The notes under the pieces were generated by a model. The model ran no database searches. It saw nothing but the letters and a program-made list of their open reading frames with translations, and was not told the origin of the DNA. From the NCBI GenBank assembly GCA_903913345.1, contig CAIWLA010000416.1, forward strand, positions 1-13,838: a DNA stretch of 13,838 nucleotides, given 5' to 3'. This document shows positions 1 through 7,643 of this stretch, piece after piece (within the stretch, counting starts at the first letter, position 1; every line of letters begins with the position of its first letter). This stretch comes from an uncultured Magnetococcales bacterium (GTDB lineage Bacteria > Pseudomonadota > Magnetococcia > Magnetococcales > Magnetaquicoccaceae). Both the position numbers and the translations under genes were made by a program.

Positions 1-303
1 ATCCACCCGAAAGATGTTTACGTCAGACGTTTGTACCAGAGTCGGTCGGCGATGTCCAGACGAAAACAGTACCTCCATGATTCTGCATCGTTTCCTGCCT
101 GGAACAAATTCACCCTGACCACCTGATTGGGCGGGCAGAGAGACTGTCTGGCCAACCGGGCGGTTTGGGCATGGTTCCTTCCCTCACCATGAATCCTGTG
201 GCACAATGCAGTCGAGGATCGGGGGATGGCTTGGACCACGCAGACACGTCCAGAAAAATCGCCTGTACTGGAACGACGAGACGGCAATCGATGGGGGCCA
301 ACC
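1..303. other. Left-edge region without an identifiable gene
   Basis: I see no recognisable gene before rfbF. On the + strand, frame 1 is open from the window edge to a TGA at 124-126 (41 codons), so it could be the tail of an upstream gene, but its residues match no family I know. The other two + frames also close within about 120 bases. A small imperfect inverted repeat (CCAACCG / CGGTTTGG, about 152-168) has no T-tract and is not a convincing terminator. No good sigma-70 promoter was found; CACAAT at 202-207 could be a -10 box but has no fitting -35. An antisense open frame covering this region continues into rfbF and looks like a shadow. Confidence 0.5.
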
Positions 304-1074
304 ATGAAGGTAGTCATTTTAGCGGGCGGGATGGGCACCCGGATTGCCGAAGAGAGTGCCGTCCGGCCCAAACCGTTGGTGGAAATTGGCGGCATGCCCA
401 TCCTGTGGCATCTGATGAAGATCTATTCCTTCTTTGGAGTGAATGACTTTATCATTTGCTGTGGCTACAAGGGCTACCTGATCAAGGAATTTTTCTCCAA
501 CTATTATCTCCACTGTGCCGATGTCACCTTCGATATGGCCAAAAACAGCATGGAAGTCCATCACTGTTCGGCGGAACCCTGGCGGGTCACCCTCGTCAGT
601 ACCGGGGAAAAGAGCCAGACCGGGGGTCGCCTGAAACGGGTGCAATCCTATGTGGACGATGAAGAGGCCTTTTGCTTTACCTACGGGGATGGATTGGGCA
701 ATGTCAACATCCCGGATCTGATCCGCTTTCACCATCAGGAGGGCGCGATCGCCACCCTGACCGCCGTGCAACCCCAGGGACGGTTTGGTGCCCTGGATTT
801 GGACCAGAACCGGGTGGTCGCCTTCCAGGAAAAACCCAAAGGGGATGGCAGTTGGATCAATGGCGGCTTTTTTGTCCTCTCACCCAAGGTGTTTGACTAT
901 ATCGATGGTGACAAGACCGTCTGGGAACAGGAGCCACTGATGACACTGGCCCGGCAGGGGGCGTTGTCTGCCTACCGCCACCACGGCTTCTGGCAACCCA
1001 TGGACTCGCTGCGTGACAAAGAGGTGCTGAATGCCCTGTGGGAATCCGGGGCGGCCCCGTGGAGGGTGTGGTAA
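304..1074 (+). CDS. rfbF: Glucose-1-phosphate cytidylyltransferase (CDP-glucose pyrophosphorylase)
   Basis: Joins CTP and alpha-D-glucose-1-phosphate to give CDP-glucose and pyrophosphate, the first step of all CDP-3,6-dideoxyhexose pathways; cytoplasmic. From the ATG at 304 the product is 256 aa, matching the usual length of about 257. The nucleotidyltransferase signature LAGGMGTR lies at residues 6-13, followed by RPKP with the conserved Lys23. The metal/nucleotide-binding YGDG is at 127-130 (Asp129), and the WINGGFF stretch typical of sugar-phosphate cytidylyltransferases follows. An in-frame ATG at 226 would add 26 residues that do not resemble the family. The start at 304 puts MKVVILAGG at the N-terminus, as is usual, behind a G-rich weak Shine-Dalgarno (GGGGG about 6 bases upstream). 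It is the first gene of a + strand group with the YerE- and YerF-like genes; rfbG and rfbH, which use its product, lie on the opposite strand. Confidence 0.95.
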   Translation: MKVVILAGGMGTRIAEESAVRPKPLVEIGGMPILWHLMKIYSFFGVNDFIICCGYKGYLIKEFFSNYYLHCADVTFDMAKNSMEVHHCSAEPWRVTLVSTGEKSQTGGRLKRVQSYVDDEEAFCFTYGDGLGNVNIPDLIRFHHQEGAIATLTAVQPQGRFGALDLDQNRVVAFQEKPKGDGSWINGGFFVLSPKVFDYIDGDKTVWEQEPLMTLARQGALSAYRHHGFWQPMDSLRDKEVLNALWESGAAPWRVW

Positions 1075-1121
1075 CAATCCTGCCTCGCCCCATCAATCTG
1101 GTCCGTTTATTTGATGTATCC

Positions 1122-1127
1122 AGGAGG
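1122..1127 (+). promoter_or_regulatory. Shine-Dalgarno that fixes the yerE start
   Basis: AGGAGG stands 10 bases before the ATG at 1138. Upstream in-frame starts (TTG 1111, ATG 1114) would place this site inside the coding region and have no Shine-Dalgarno of their own, so 1138 is preferred. Confidence 0.75.
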
Positions 1128-1137
1128 AATCCCGCGC

Positions 1138-2892
1138 ATGAATGGTGCTGAATATATCGCCGGATTTTTGTATCGACGGGGGGTGCGTCGTGTGCATTGC
1201 ATGATTGGCGGTGCCAATGCATTCCTGATTGATGCCATCGCGCGCCAAGAGGGTCTGTCCTACATTTGCCATCAACATGAACAATCTGCCGCCATGGCCG
1301 TTGATGCCGTGTGGCGCACCAAAAGGACAATGGGCGTTGCCATGGCGACCAGTGGCCCAGGTGCCGTCAACCTGCTCTCCGGCATCGCCTGTTGCTATTT
1401 CGACTCCACACCCGGCTTTTATATCACCGGACAGGTCAACCTGAGAGAGAGTGCAGGCTATCGAGACGCCAACGTGCGCCAAAGGGGCTTCCAGGATACC
1501 CGTGTGGTTGAAATGGCCACGCCCATCACCAAGTATGCCGTCCAGATTGCCGAACCCTCCCATCTGATCCATGAATTACCCAAAGCCTGGAGTGAGGCCC
1601 TCTCCGGTCGTATGGGACCGGTTTTGCTGGATGTCCCGATGAATGTCCAAAAAGAGGAGATGCCGGACAACGCCCCGTTTATCGAACCGGAAGAGTCCCC
1701 ACCACACGCACCAGCGATGGGCATGGCGGCCGCACGCCTGGCTGTCCAAACCTTTTTCAGTACGGGACAACGGCCATTGGTCCTGTTCGGGGCTGGCGTT
1801 GGCCTGGCAGGCGTCCAGGATGCCCTGGTCCAATGGTTGTTCCAACAGGATCTCCCCTTTGTCTCCAGTTGGAATGGGATGACCTATTTCGACCATGACT
1901 TGCCAAACTATGCTGGGGGAATCGGTGTCTACGGCAACCGTGGTGCGAATACCATTTTGCAAAATTGTGACCGCTTGCTGGTGTTGGGCAGTCGACTGGA
2001 TAATCGTCAACGCAGCGGCACCCCCCATCAATTTGTCCCTGGGGGACGCATTCACGTGATCGATGTCGATGGCGAAGAGTTGAAAAAATATGGGGAACCG
2101 CGCTACGAATCGACCCACATGCACCTCTCCCTTCTGCCCACCCTGCTGGATGGATTGCCGCCCCCCCCGCGCGCTCCAGCGTGGCGTCCGTATGTCACGC
2201 AGATCAAACATCGCTACTTCGGCAAGGCGACCCGTCCTCCCGAACATCCAACCAAAGGGATCTCCCCCTATGCGATGGTCAAACGCCTGAATGAGTGCAT
2301 GGACGAAAACGCCATCGTGATTGGCGACACCGGGGCCACAGTGTGTTGGCTGTTTCAAATGTTTCATCGCAGACAGCACTGCCTGTTTACGGCGGGCGGT
2401 CATTCACCCATGGGATATGCCTTGCCCGCCGCGATCGGCGCAGCCCTTGAAAATCCAGATCACCAGGTGATTGCCATCAGCGGCGATGGCGGATTCCAGT
2501 TGAACATTCAGGAATTGCAAACGGTACACCATCTCAAACTGAACATAAACCTGGTGGTTTTCAACAACCAGGGCTACGGCATCATCAAGCAATTTCAGGA
2601 CAGCTACTTCGAGGGTCGTCATGAGGCCAGTGGCAGCGGTTATAGCTGTCCTGATTTTGAAAAACTGGCCGCTGCCTATGGTATTGCCTATCAAAAAATC
2701 ACCCAGGTCGACACCTTGACCCCGGACAGCCTTGCCCATCGCGGTGGAACGCTTATTGAAATCGTCCTGGATCCCAATACGCCGATTGAACCCAAGTTGG
2801 AAGTGGGAAGGCCCATTAACGATCAGTTCCCATACATGGACGACGACGAGTTTAATATGATCAATCCGTTTGTCCATTTTGACCGACCTTAG
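1138..2892 (+). CDS. yerE: YerE-like thiamine-diphosphate enzyme (branched-sugar C2 transferase, acetolactate-synthase fold)
   Basis: The 584-aa product has the three-domain layout of acetolactate synthase-type enzymes. The N-terminal Pyr domain carries the catalytic glutamate in HEQ (Glu48). A central nucleotide-binding domain (about 190-340) is of the kind that binds FAD in this family. The C-terminal domain carries the ThDP motif, Gly449-Asp-Gly451, then 24 residues, then Asn476-Asn477. Sequence alone cannot separate it from acetolactate synthase. Its place between rfbF and a YerF-like reductase, with rfbG and rfbH nearby, points to YerE. YerE is the Yersinia pseudotuberculosis flavo-ThDP enzyme that decarboxylates pyruvate and adds the two-carbon unit to C4 of CDP-4-keto-3,6-dideoxyglucose. 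An 8-C run at 2161-2168 is in frame. The gene starts 63 bases after rfbF. The family call is firm; the exact substrate is inferred from context. Confidence 0.82.
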   Translation: MNGAEYIAGFLYRRGVRRVHCMIGGANAFLIDAIARQEGLSYICHQHEQSAAMAVDAVWRTKRTMGVAMATSGPGAVNLLSGIACCYFDSTPGFYITGQVNLRESAGYRDANVRQRGFQDTRVVEMATPITKYAVQIAEPSHLIHELPKAWSEALSGRMGPVLLDVPMNVQKEEMPDNAPFIEPEESPPHAPAMGMAAARLAVQTFFSTGQRPLVLFGAGVGLAGVQDALVQWLFQQDLPFVSSWNGMTYFDHDLPNYAGGIGVYGNRGANTILQNCDRLLVLGSRLDNRQRSGTPHQFVPGGRIHVIDVDGEELKKYGEPRYESTHMHLSLLPTLLDGLPPPPRAPAWRPYVTQIKHRYFGKATRPPEHPTKGISPYAMVKRLNECMDENAIVIGDTGATVCWLFQMFHRRQHCLFTAGGHSPMGYALPAAIGAALENPDHQVIAISGDGGFQLNIQELQTVHHLKLNINLVVFNNQGYGIIKQFQDSYFEGRHEASGSGYSCPDFEKLAAAYGIAYQKITQVDTLTPDSLAHRGGTLIEIVLDPNTPIEPKLEVGRPINDQFPYMDDDEFNMINPFVHFDRP

Positions 2893-2904
2893 ACCACATC
2901 ATCC

Positions 2905-3840
2905 ATGACGCAGACGAACATCGCCATTCTGGGTGCCACCAGCCAGATTGCCAGGGATTTGATCGTCTCTTTTGCAACGGACGATGACCAGTCGTTGCAT
3001 CTGTTTGCGCGTCGCCCCGCAGCGGTCGAACAGTGGTTGGAAACCGTTGGCCTGCCCAACCGGTATCCGGTCGATGACTTTTCCAGGTTTGGTGAACAGA
3101 CGTTTGATGCCATCATCAACTGTGTGGGTGTTGGCAATCCGGCAGAGGCCATCCGCATGGGCAATGCCGTGTTGGAGATCACCTGGCGGTTTGATACCCT
3201 GGTGATCGATTATTTATCCACCCACCCGGCCTGCCGTTATCTGTTCTTGAGCAGCGGGGCCGCCTATGGATCGCATTTCATGGAACCCGCCACGCGGGAG
3301 ACCAGGGCCGTCATACCCATCAATGCCTTGTCCGCACAAGACCTCTATGGTGTGGCCAAGCTGCATGCCGAATGCCGACACCGATCTCATCCCGAATGGG
3401 CCATTGTGGATATACGGATTTTTAATTATTTCAGCCACACGCAAGATCTCTCGGCCCGCTTTTTCATGACGGATATTCTCCGTGCCATCCGCGACAAAGA
3501 GCGGTTGTCCACCTCCCCGGATTATATTGTCCGTGACTTTTTGCACCCCTCCGACTGGTATCAACTGGTTCAGGCCATCCTGTCGGCTCCCCCCACCAAT
3601 GCCGTGCTGGATGGTTACAGCCTCGCCCCCATCGACAAGCCCAGCCTGCTGGCCGCCATGCAGGAAACCTTTGGACTGCGTTACCAGATCATCGGGCAGA
3701 GGGCCAATGTCCCGATTGCAACAGGTGTAAAGCCTTATTATTATTCCTTGAACACCCGCGCTGCCGACTTTGGGTATCAACCCAGGCTGACCTCCCTGGA
3801 GGGGATCATGCGGGAGTCTGAAAAAATTTTAACCGCCTGA
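2905..3840 (+). CDS. yerF: Extended short-chain dehydrogenase/reductase, YerF-like
   Basis: 311-aa NAD(P)-binding protein of the sugar epimerase/dehydratase superfamily. The N-terminal Rossmann strand is followed by GATSQIA (residues 10-16), a departure from the usual GxxGxxG loop. The active site is recognisable as Ser116/Ser117 in LFLSSGAAYG and Tyr148-x-x-x-Lys152 in YGVAK. The start follows the yerE stop by 12 bases with no clear Shine-Dalgarno, so translation is probably coupled to yerE. In the yersiniose pathway YerF reduces the ketone of the two-carbon side chain added by YerE, giving the 1-hydroxyethyl branch. Position directly behind yerE supports that role, but the sequence alone would equally allow a 4-reductase or epimerase on the CDP-sugar. 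It ends 28 bases before the convergent rfbH stop; no terminator hairpin with a T-run is visible between them. Confidence 0.72.
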   Translation: MTQTNIAILGATSQIARDLIVSFATDDDQSLHLFARRPAAVEQWLETVGLPNRYPVDDFSRFGEQTFDAIINCVGVGNPAEAIRMGNAVLEITWRFDTLVIDYLSTHPACRYLFLSSGAAYGSHFMEPATRETRAVIPINALSAQDLYGVAKLHAECRHRSHPEWAIVDIRIFNYFSHTQDLSARFFMTDILRAIRDKERLSTSPDYIVRDFLHPSDWYQLVQAILSAPPTNAVLDGYSLAPIDKPSLLAAMQETFGLRYQIIGQRANVPIATGVKPYYYSLNTRAADFGYQPRLTSLEGIMRESEKILTA

Positions 3841-3868
3841 TGTGTACCCATTTTGGCTGTGCCTGACA

Positions 3869-5209
3869 TCAATCGGACTGGTCGGGCTGGACCCCAAAAA
3901 AGGCCTCGATGGTGTCCGCCGCAAACGCCAGCATCTCTTGGGTCAATCCCGGATAGACGCCGATCCAGAACGAGTGATTCATCACAATATCGGTATTGGT
4001 CAAGGCCCCGCACACCCGAAAGGAACGTCCGATCATGTAGGGCTGGCGGGTCAGGTTGCCGCCAAACAGCAGACGGGTGCCTATTTTGTGCCGATTTAAA
4101 TGATTCAGCAAAGCCACCCGTTCCACGCCGCTGTCCTCTTTCAACGTGATCAGAAAGCCGAACCAGGAGGGATCGGAACCCGGTGTGGCCTCCGGCAGAT
4201 GCAAAAACTCGGCACACGACTGGAGACGGTTATGTAAATAATGAAAATTGGCCCGGCGTGCGGCGATGAAGCCATCCAGTCGATCCATCTGGGCCAGGGC
4301 ACAGGCGGCCTGCATGTCGCTGATTTTCAAGTTGTAACCCAAATGGCTGTAGGTGTACTTGTGATCGTAGCCGGCGGGCAGATGACCGAGTTGCCAGTTG
4401 AAACGCTTGTGACAGGTGTCGTCGGTGCCGGGGGGACAGTAGCAATCCCGTCCCCAGTCGCGCAAGGATTGGGCGATCAGCTTCAACTCGGAATGGTTGG
4501 TCAAGACCGCACCGCCCTCCCCCATGGTAATATGATGGGCGGGATAAAAGCTCAAGGTGGCCATGTCGCCAAAGGTGCCCACCGACCGACCGTGATAGGT
4601 GGTGCCCAGGGCATCGCAACAATCCTCGATCAACCACAGGTGGTGTTGGCGGCACAGGGCGGTGACCGCCTCCAGGTCGAAGGGATTGCCCAGGGTATGG
4701 GCCAGCATGATCGCCTTGGTCCTGGGGGTGATGGCCGCTTCGATCAAACCGACATCAATGTTGTGGGTCGCCAGATCAATATCGACGAAGACCGGGACCG
4801 CACCATATTGCAGAATGGGATTGACGGTGGTGGGAAAACCGGCCGCCACCCCGATCACCTCATCCCCCGGTTGGATCGCCCGCGCGCCCAGACGGGGCGA
4901 GGTCAGGGCACCAAACGCCACCAGATTGGCCGATGATCCCGAATTGACCGTCAGCAGATACTTGACGCCCAAATAGTCGGCCAACCGTTTTTCAAAGGCG
5001 GCATTGAAACGACCCGTGGTGAGCCACCCGTCCAGGGAGGCCTCCACCATACCTTGCAACTCTTTGGCCCCGATCACCTTTCCGGAAACCGGCACGACCG
5101 ACTGGTTGGGCACAAAGGGTTGGGGGGCATAGGTGAGATCCGCCCATTGCTGAACCAGGGCGGCGATTTCACTGCGAATGGTTTCCAGGCTCTTGTCGTG
5201 TGTGGTCAT
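3869..5209 (-). CDS. rfbH: CDP-4-keto-6-deoxyglucose 3-dehydrase (E1), PLP and [2Fe-2S] dependent
   Basis: Removes the C3 hydroxyl of CDP-4-keto-6-deoxy-D-glucose through a PMP-bound intermediate, working with an NADH-dependent reductase (E3). The 446-aa product has the DegT/DnrJ/EryC1 aminotransferase fold. Where aminotransferases carry the PLP lysine it has His-His (225-226, in [11 protein letters not shown]), the hallmark of E1. Four cysteines match the E1 iron-sulfur pattern exactly: Cys198-x57-Cys256-x1-Cys258-x7-Cys266. These two features separate it from sugar aminotransferases. The ATG at 5209 overlaps the rfbG stop as ATGA (5206-5209), so the two genes are translationally coupled. 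An upstream extension in this frame lies inside rfbG and is unlikely to be used. It is the last gene of the - strand unit. The E3 partner gene (ascD/ddhD type) is not in the window. Confidence 0.95.
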   Translation of the reverse strand: MTTHDKSLETIRSEIAALVQQWADLTYAPQPFVPNQSVVPVSGKVIGAKELQGMVEASLDGWLTTGRFNAAFEKRLADYLGVKYLLTVNSGSSANLVAFGALTSPRLGARAIQPGDEVIGVAAGFPTTVNPILQYGAVPVFVDIDLATHNIDVGLIEAAITPRTKAIMLAHTLGNPFDLEAVTALCRQHHLWLIEDCCDALGTTYHGRSVGTFGDMATLSFYPAHHITMGEGGAVLTNHSELKLIAQSLRDWGRDCYCPPGTDDTCHKRFNWQLGHLPAGYDHKYTYSHLGYNLKISDMQAACALAQMDRLDGFIAARRANFHYLHNRLQSCAEFLHLPEATPGSDPSWFGFLITLKEDSGVERVALLNHLNRHKIGTRLLFGGNLTRQPYMIGRSFRVCGALTNTDIVMNHSFWIGVYPGLTQEMLAFAADTIEAFFGVQPDQSD

Positions 5210-6324
5210 GGTTCCGTTTCTGACATGGAAAGGGTGTAATCGGCCATCTGTTGCAGACAGACGGACTGCATCTCCTGGTGGGCCAACCAGGCCCGATGCC
5301 AGGTGACGACTTTTTCGAGTGCCGTGGCCAAATTCCAGCACGGTCTCCAGCCCAGACGCGCCCTGGCCTTGGAAATGTCCAGCTTGAGATGGTTGGCCTC
5401 ATGGGGATGGGGTTCGCCATCCCGCTGCCAACGGGCACCTTCTCCCCACAGTCCTCTCAGGTGCTCCACAATCCAGTGTACCGGACGGGCATCCTCGTCG
5501 CGCGGGCCAAAATTCCACCCTTCCGCCCAGGAGGCCCCATCGGCTCCACAGAGACGCTCCGCCAGCATCAGATAGCCGGAGAGCGGTTCCAATACATGCT
5601 GCCAGGGCCGGATCGCCTGCGGGTTGCGGACCAGGAGGGGTTGGTCGTGGGCAAAGGCTCGCAATATATCGGGAACCAGACGGTCGGTCGCCCAATCGCC
5701 ACCCCCAATCACGTTGCCCGCACGGGCCGATGCCAAGGCGATGCCGGGGTGCGGGTCATGGGTCTCCGGGTTGAAAAAGGAGCGACGGTAGGCACTGGTG
5801 ATCAACTCGGAACAGCCCTTGCTGCTGCTGTAGGGATCCTGTCCGCCCATGGCCTCCTCCTCACGATAGCCCCAGACCCATTCCCGGTTTTCGTAACACT
5901 TGTCGGTGGTGACGTTGACAATGGCGCGCACCGACCCTGCCTGCCGGGCGGCCTCCAGCAGATGGACCGTCCCCATCACATTGGTCGCGTAGGTGGCAAC
6001 GGGTTCGCGATAGGACTCTCGTACCAGGGATTGCGCCGCCATGTGGATGACAATGTCGGGCTGCCAGGCCACCAGAAGGGCACGCACGGTCTCGTAGTCA
6101 CGCAGGTCGCCGATCGTGCTGGTCATCCCTTCCGCCACCCGTGCCTCTGTAAACAGGTTGGGCGTGGTGGGCGGGGGGAGTGCCAACCCGCACAGCTCCG
6201 CACCCATGGCCTGCAGCCACAGGCTGAGCCAACTCCCCTTGAAACCGGTGTGACCGGTGAGCAAAACCCGCCGTCCGCGCCAGAAATCCGGGGCAATGGT
6301 CGTGGTCAGTCCCGCTTTTTCCAA
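5206..6324 (-). CDS. rfbG: CDP-glucose 4,6-dehydratase
   Basis: Converts CDP-D-glucose to CDP-4-keto-6-deoxy-D-glucose with tightly bound NAD+; extended SDR family, cytoplasmic. From the TTG at 6324 the product is 372 aa. The cofactor loop is GHTGFKG (residues 24-30), the form typical of CDP-glucose dehydratases. The catalytic set follows: Thr-Asp-Lys at 140-142, then Tyr165-x-x-x-Lys169 in [16 protein letters not shown] lies further downstream. The TTG at 6324 has AAAGGA 8 bases upstream and gives a short leader as in relatives. A TTG at 6354 would add 10 residues with a poorly spaced GGAG, so it is the less likely start. The gene follows the GT-B-like gene by about 55 bases and overlaps rfbH by 4 bases. 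It takes its substrate from the convergently encoded rfbF product. Confidence 0.93.
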   Translation of the reverse strand: MEKAGLTTTIAPDFWRGRRVLLTGHTGFKGSWLSLWLQAMGAELCGLALPPPTTPNLFTEARVAEGMTSTIGDLRDYETVRALLVAWQPDIVIHMAAQSLVRESYREPVATYATNVMGTVHLLEAARQAGSVRAIVNVTTDKCYENREWVWGYREEEAMGGQDPYSSSKGCSELITSAYRRSFFNPETHDPHPGIALASARAGNVIGGGDWATDRLVPDILRAFAHDQPLLVRNPQAIRPWQHVLEPLSGYLMLAERLCGADGASWAEGWNFGPRDEDARPVHWIVEHLRGLWGEGARWQRDGEPHPHEANHLKLDISKARARLGWRPCWNLATALEKVVTWHRAWLAHQEMQSVCLQQMADYTLSMSETEP

Positions 6325-6332
6325 GAATGGTT

Positions 6333-6338
6333 TCCTTT
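6333..6338 (-). promoter_or_regulatory. Shine-Dalgarno supporting the rfbG TTG start
   Basis: On the - strand this reads AAAGGA and stands 8 bases before the TTG at 6324, which is why 6324 is preferred to the TTG at 6354. Confidence 0.5.
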
Positions 6339-6379
6339 GAGCAAACGTGTTCAAAACCGGTCAAACCCACTCCGTTTGA

Positions 6380-7597
6380 TTACTGATGATACCTGAAAAA
6401 GTCCTGGGTGGCATCGGCAAAGGCCAGAATGCGCGATGGCATCGCAGCGACATGCCGCCGCACCGTGTCAACCAGCCCCAGACGGGTCTGTATGGCCCGT
6501 TCGATCTCCGCTGGCGACTCGTCCACAGCCACACCGTGCAGGCCGAGTTCGTACATCTCCAGATCGCGCCGCTGCCAGGGACCAAAATGTTTGATAATCA
6601 CAACGGCACCACACAAAACGGACTCTGTAATGATACTTATCATTGCATCGTATGAATACAGGAACCGCGTCTTGCGCAATTGATCCCCCAACGCCTGCCG
6701 CGTGGGCGGCCACGTATTGGTTATTTCAATGGCGTGGTCCGGTTTTTCGAAGACGCCGTATAGTCTGCCCTTTCCGACCCAAACCATATCTTGAGTCCTC
6801 TCCTGAGGTTGGCCACGGTCATGAAACAGGGAGATGTCCAGACTGACGGGCAGGAACAAGACCAAATGGCTCAGCATAAAGGCTTTGGAAAAGGACACGA
6901 TAAAATCGTCCTGCGCTGCACGAATGGGCCGATCTGGATGCTCCCTGTTCAGCATGTACCGCACCACACACGGGGCCTGGGTCGGATTGCCCGCTATGGT
7001 TTCTGGATAGATCACAATGACACGATCCTTGATCTCCTGCCATTTCGGGTTCTCCTCCAGAGGCATGGTCAGGATCGGGGCTATCCAGTTGGGATGGACC
7101 GGGCTGACGGAAGGGGGCAGCTTTGGCTGTAAAAGGATCAACAAATAGGCTTCAAACCCCAACCGGTTCAGTTCATGACACAAAAAATGCAGCACCACGA
7201 TACCGGCACTGCTATGCCGATACCACGGCGTCACAATGAGGTACGGGCGGGGTTTCGCGCCCGGACTGAAACGGCGATCGGCAGGGTCCGGCGTGACCCA
7301 CACGGGTGGCGGGGAGGCGACCGCCGTCTCTCCAGGATCGTTCAGATGGTCGGGAAGAATCGCCCCATTGTCCTGAATATCGGGGCAATCCGACTGGACA
7401 GAGAGGGAATTCTGTCGAACAGACGGCCGTTGGACAGGCGACCTCTGGATGGATCGTTGGTGAACAACTCGATTTCTGGACATGGAACACCATTCCGGGG
7501 GCATGGAAGACCGGTGAACATGATGCCCTTCGGGCACCCAAAAAGCAACGGCAAAACCTGAAAATCTCTGCGCCAGAACACCCATCGGGAACCGCAA
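6380..7597 (-). CDS. Putative glycosyltransferase, GT-B-like
   Basis: 405-aa protein with no exact family assignment. From about residue 117 a first beta strand and glycine-containing turn (YLIVTPWYRHSSAG), then a helix and strand, resemble the N-terminal Rossmann domain of GT-B glycosyltransferases. Near residues 313-336, YSYDAMISIITESVLCGAV resembles the donor-binding segment of such enzymes, where a helix with a conserved Glu precedes a small-residue turn. I see no membrane segment or signal peptide. The first 100 or so residues are Pro/Arg/Ser rich and show no domain, so the true start may be later; an ATG at 7483 is one option. The TTG at 7597 is kept because AGGGAGG lies about 10 bases upstream. 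The gene lies 46 bases after the GT-A gene and 55 bases before rfbG, in one - strand unit. It could transfer the CDP-linked sugar, but donor and acceptor cannot be read from the sequence. Confidence 0.6.
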   Translation of the reverse strand: MRFPMGVLAQRFSGFAVAFWVPEGHHVHRSSMPPEWCSMSRNRVVHQRSIQRSPVQRPSVRQNSLSVQSDCPDIQDNGAILPDHLNDPGETAVASPPPVWVTPDPADRRFSPGAKPRPYLIVTPWYRHSSAGIVVLHFLCHELNRLGFEAYLLILLQPKLPPSVSPVHPNWIAPILTMPLEENPKWQEIKDRVIVIYPETIAGNPTQAPCVVRYMLNREHPDRPIRAAQDDFIVSFSKAFMLSHLVLFLPVSLDISLFHDRGQPQERTQDMVWVGKGRLYGVFEKPDHAIEITNTWPPTRQALGDQLRKTRFLYSYDAMISIITESVLCGAVVIIKHFGPWQRRDLEMYELGLHGVAVDESPAEIERAIQTRLGLVDTVRRHVAAMPSRILAFADATQDFFRYHQ

Positions 7598-7643
7598 CAG
7601 CCCCCGGCCTCCCTGTACGCCGCTGTGGGCAAAGTCAAACGAT

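Noticed and set aside
1..303. JUMPstart/ops element upstream of the sugar genes
   Set aside because: Looked for the GGCGGTAGCGTG-type ops sequence before rfbF and before the - strand unit; none seen.
2161..2168. Run of eight Cs inside the YerE-like gene
   Set aside because: In frame and coding for prolines in a linker; too short and too deep in the gene for a phase-variation claim.
1576..2403. 275-codon antisense frame opposite the YerE-like gene
   Set aside because: No motif and no ribosome site noted; the + strand gene has clear ThDP motifs.
3838..3871. Inverted repeat TGATGT / ACATCA spanning both convergent stop codons
   Set aside because: Only 6-base arms with a 22-base loop and no T-run; likely chance, not called as a terminator.
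5251..6396. 381-codon + strand frame opposite rfbG
   Set aside because: Shadow of rfbG, which has all its catalytic motifs on the - strand.
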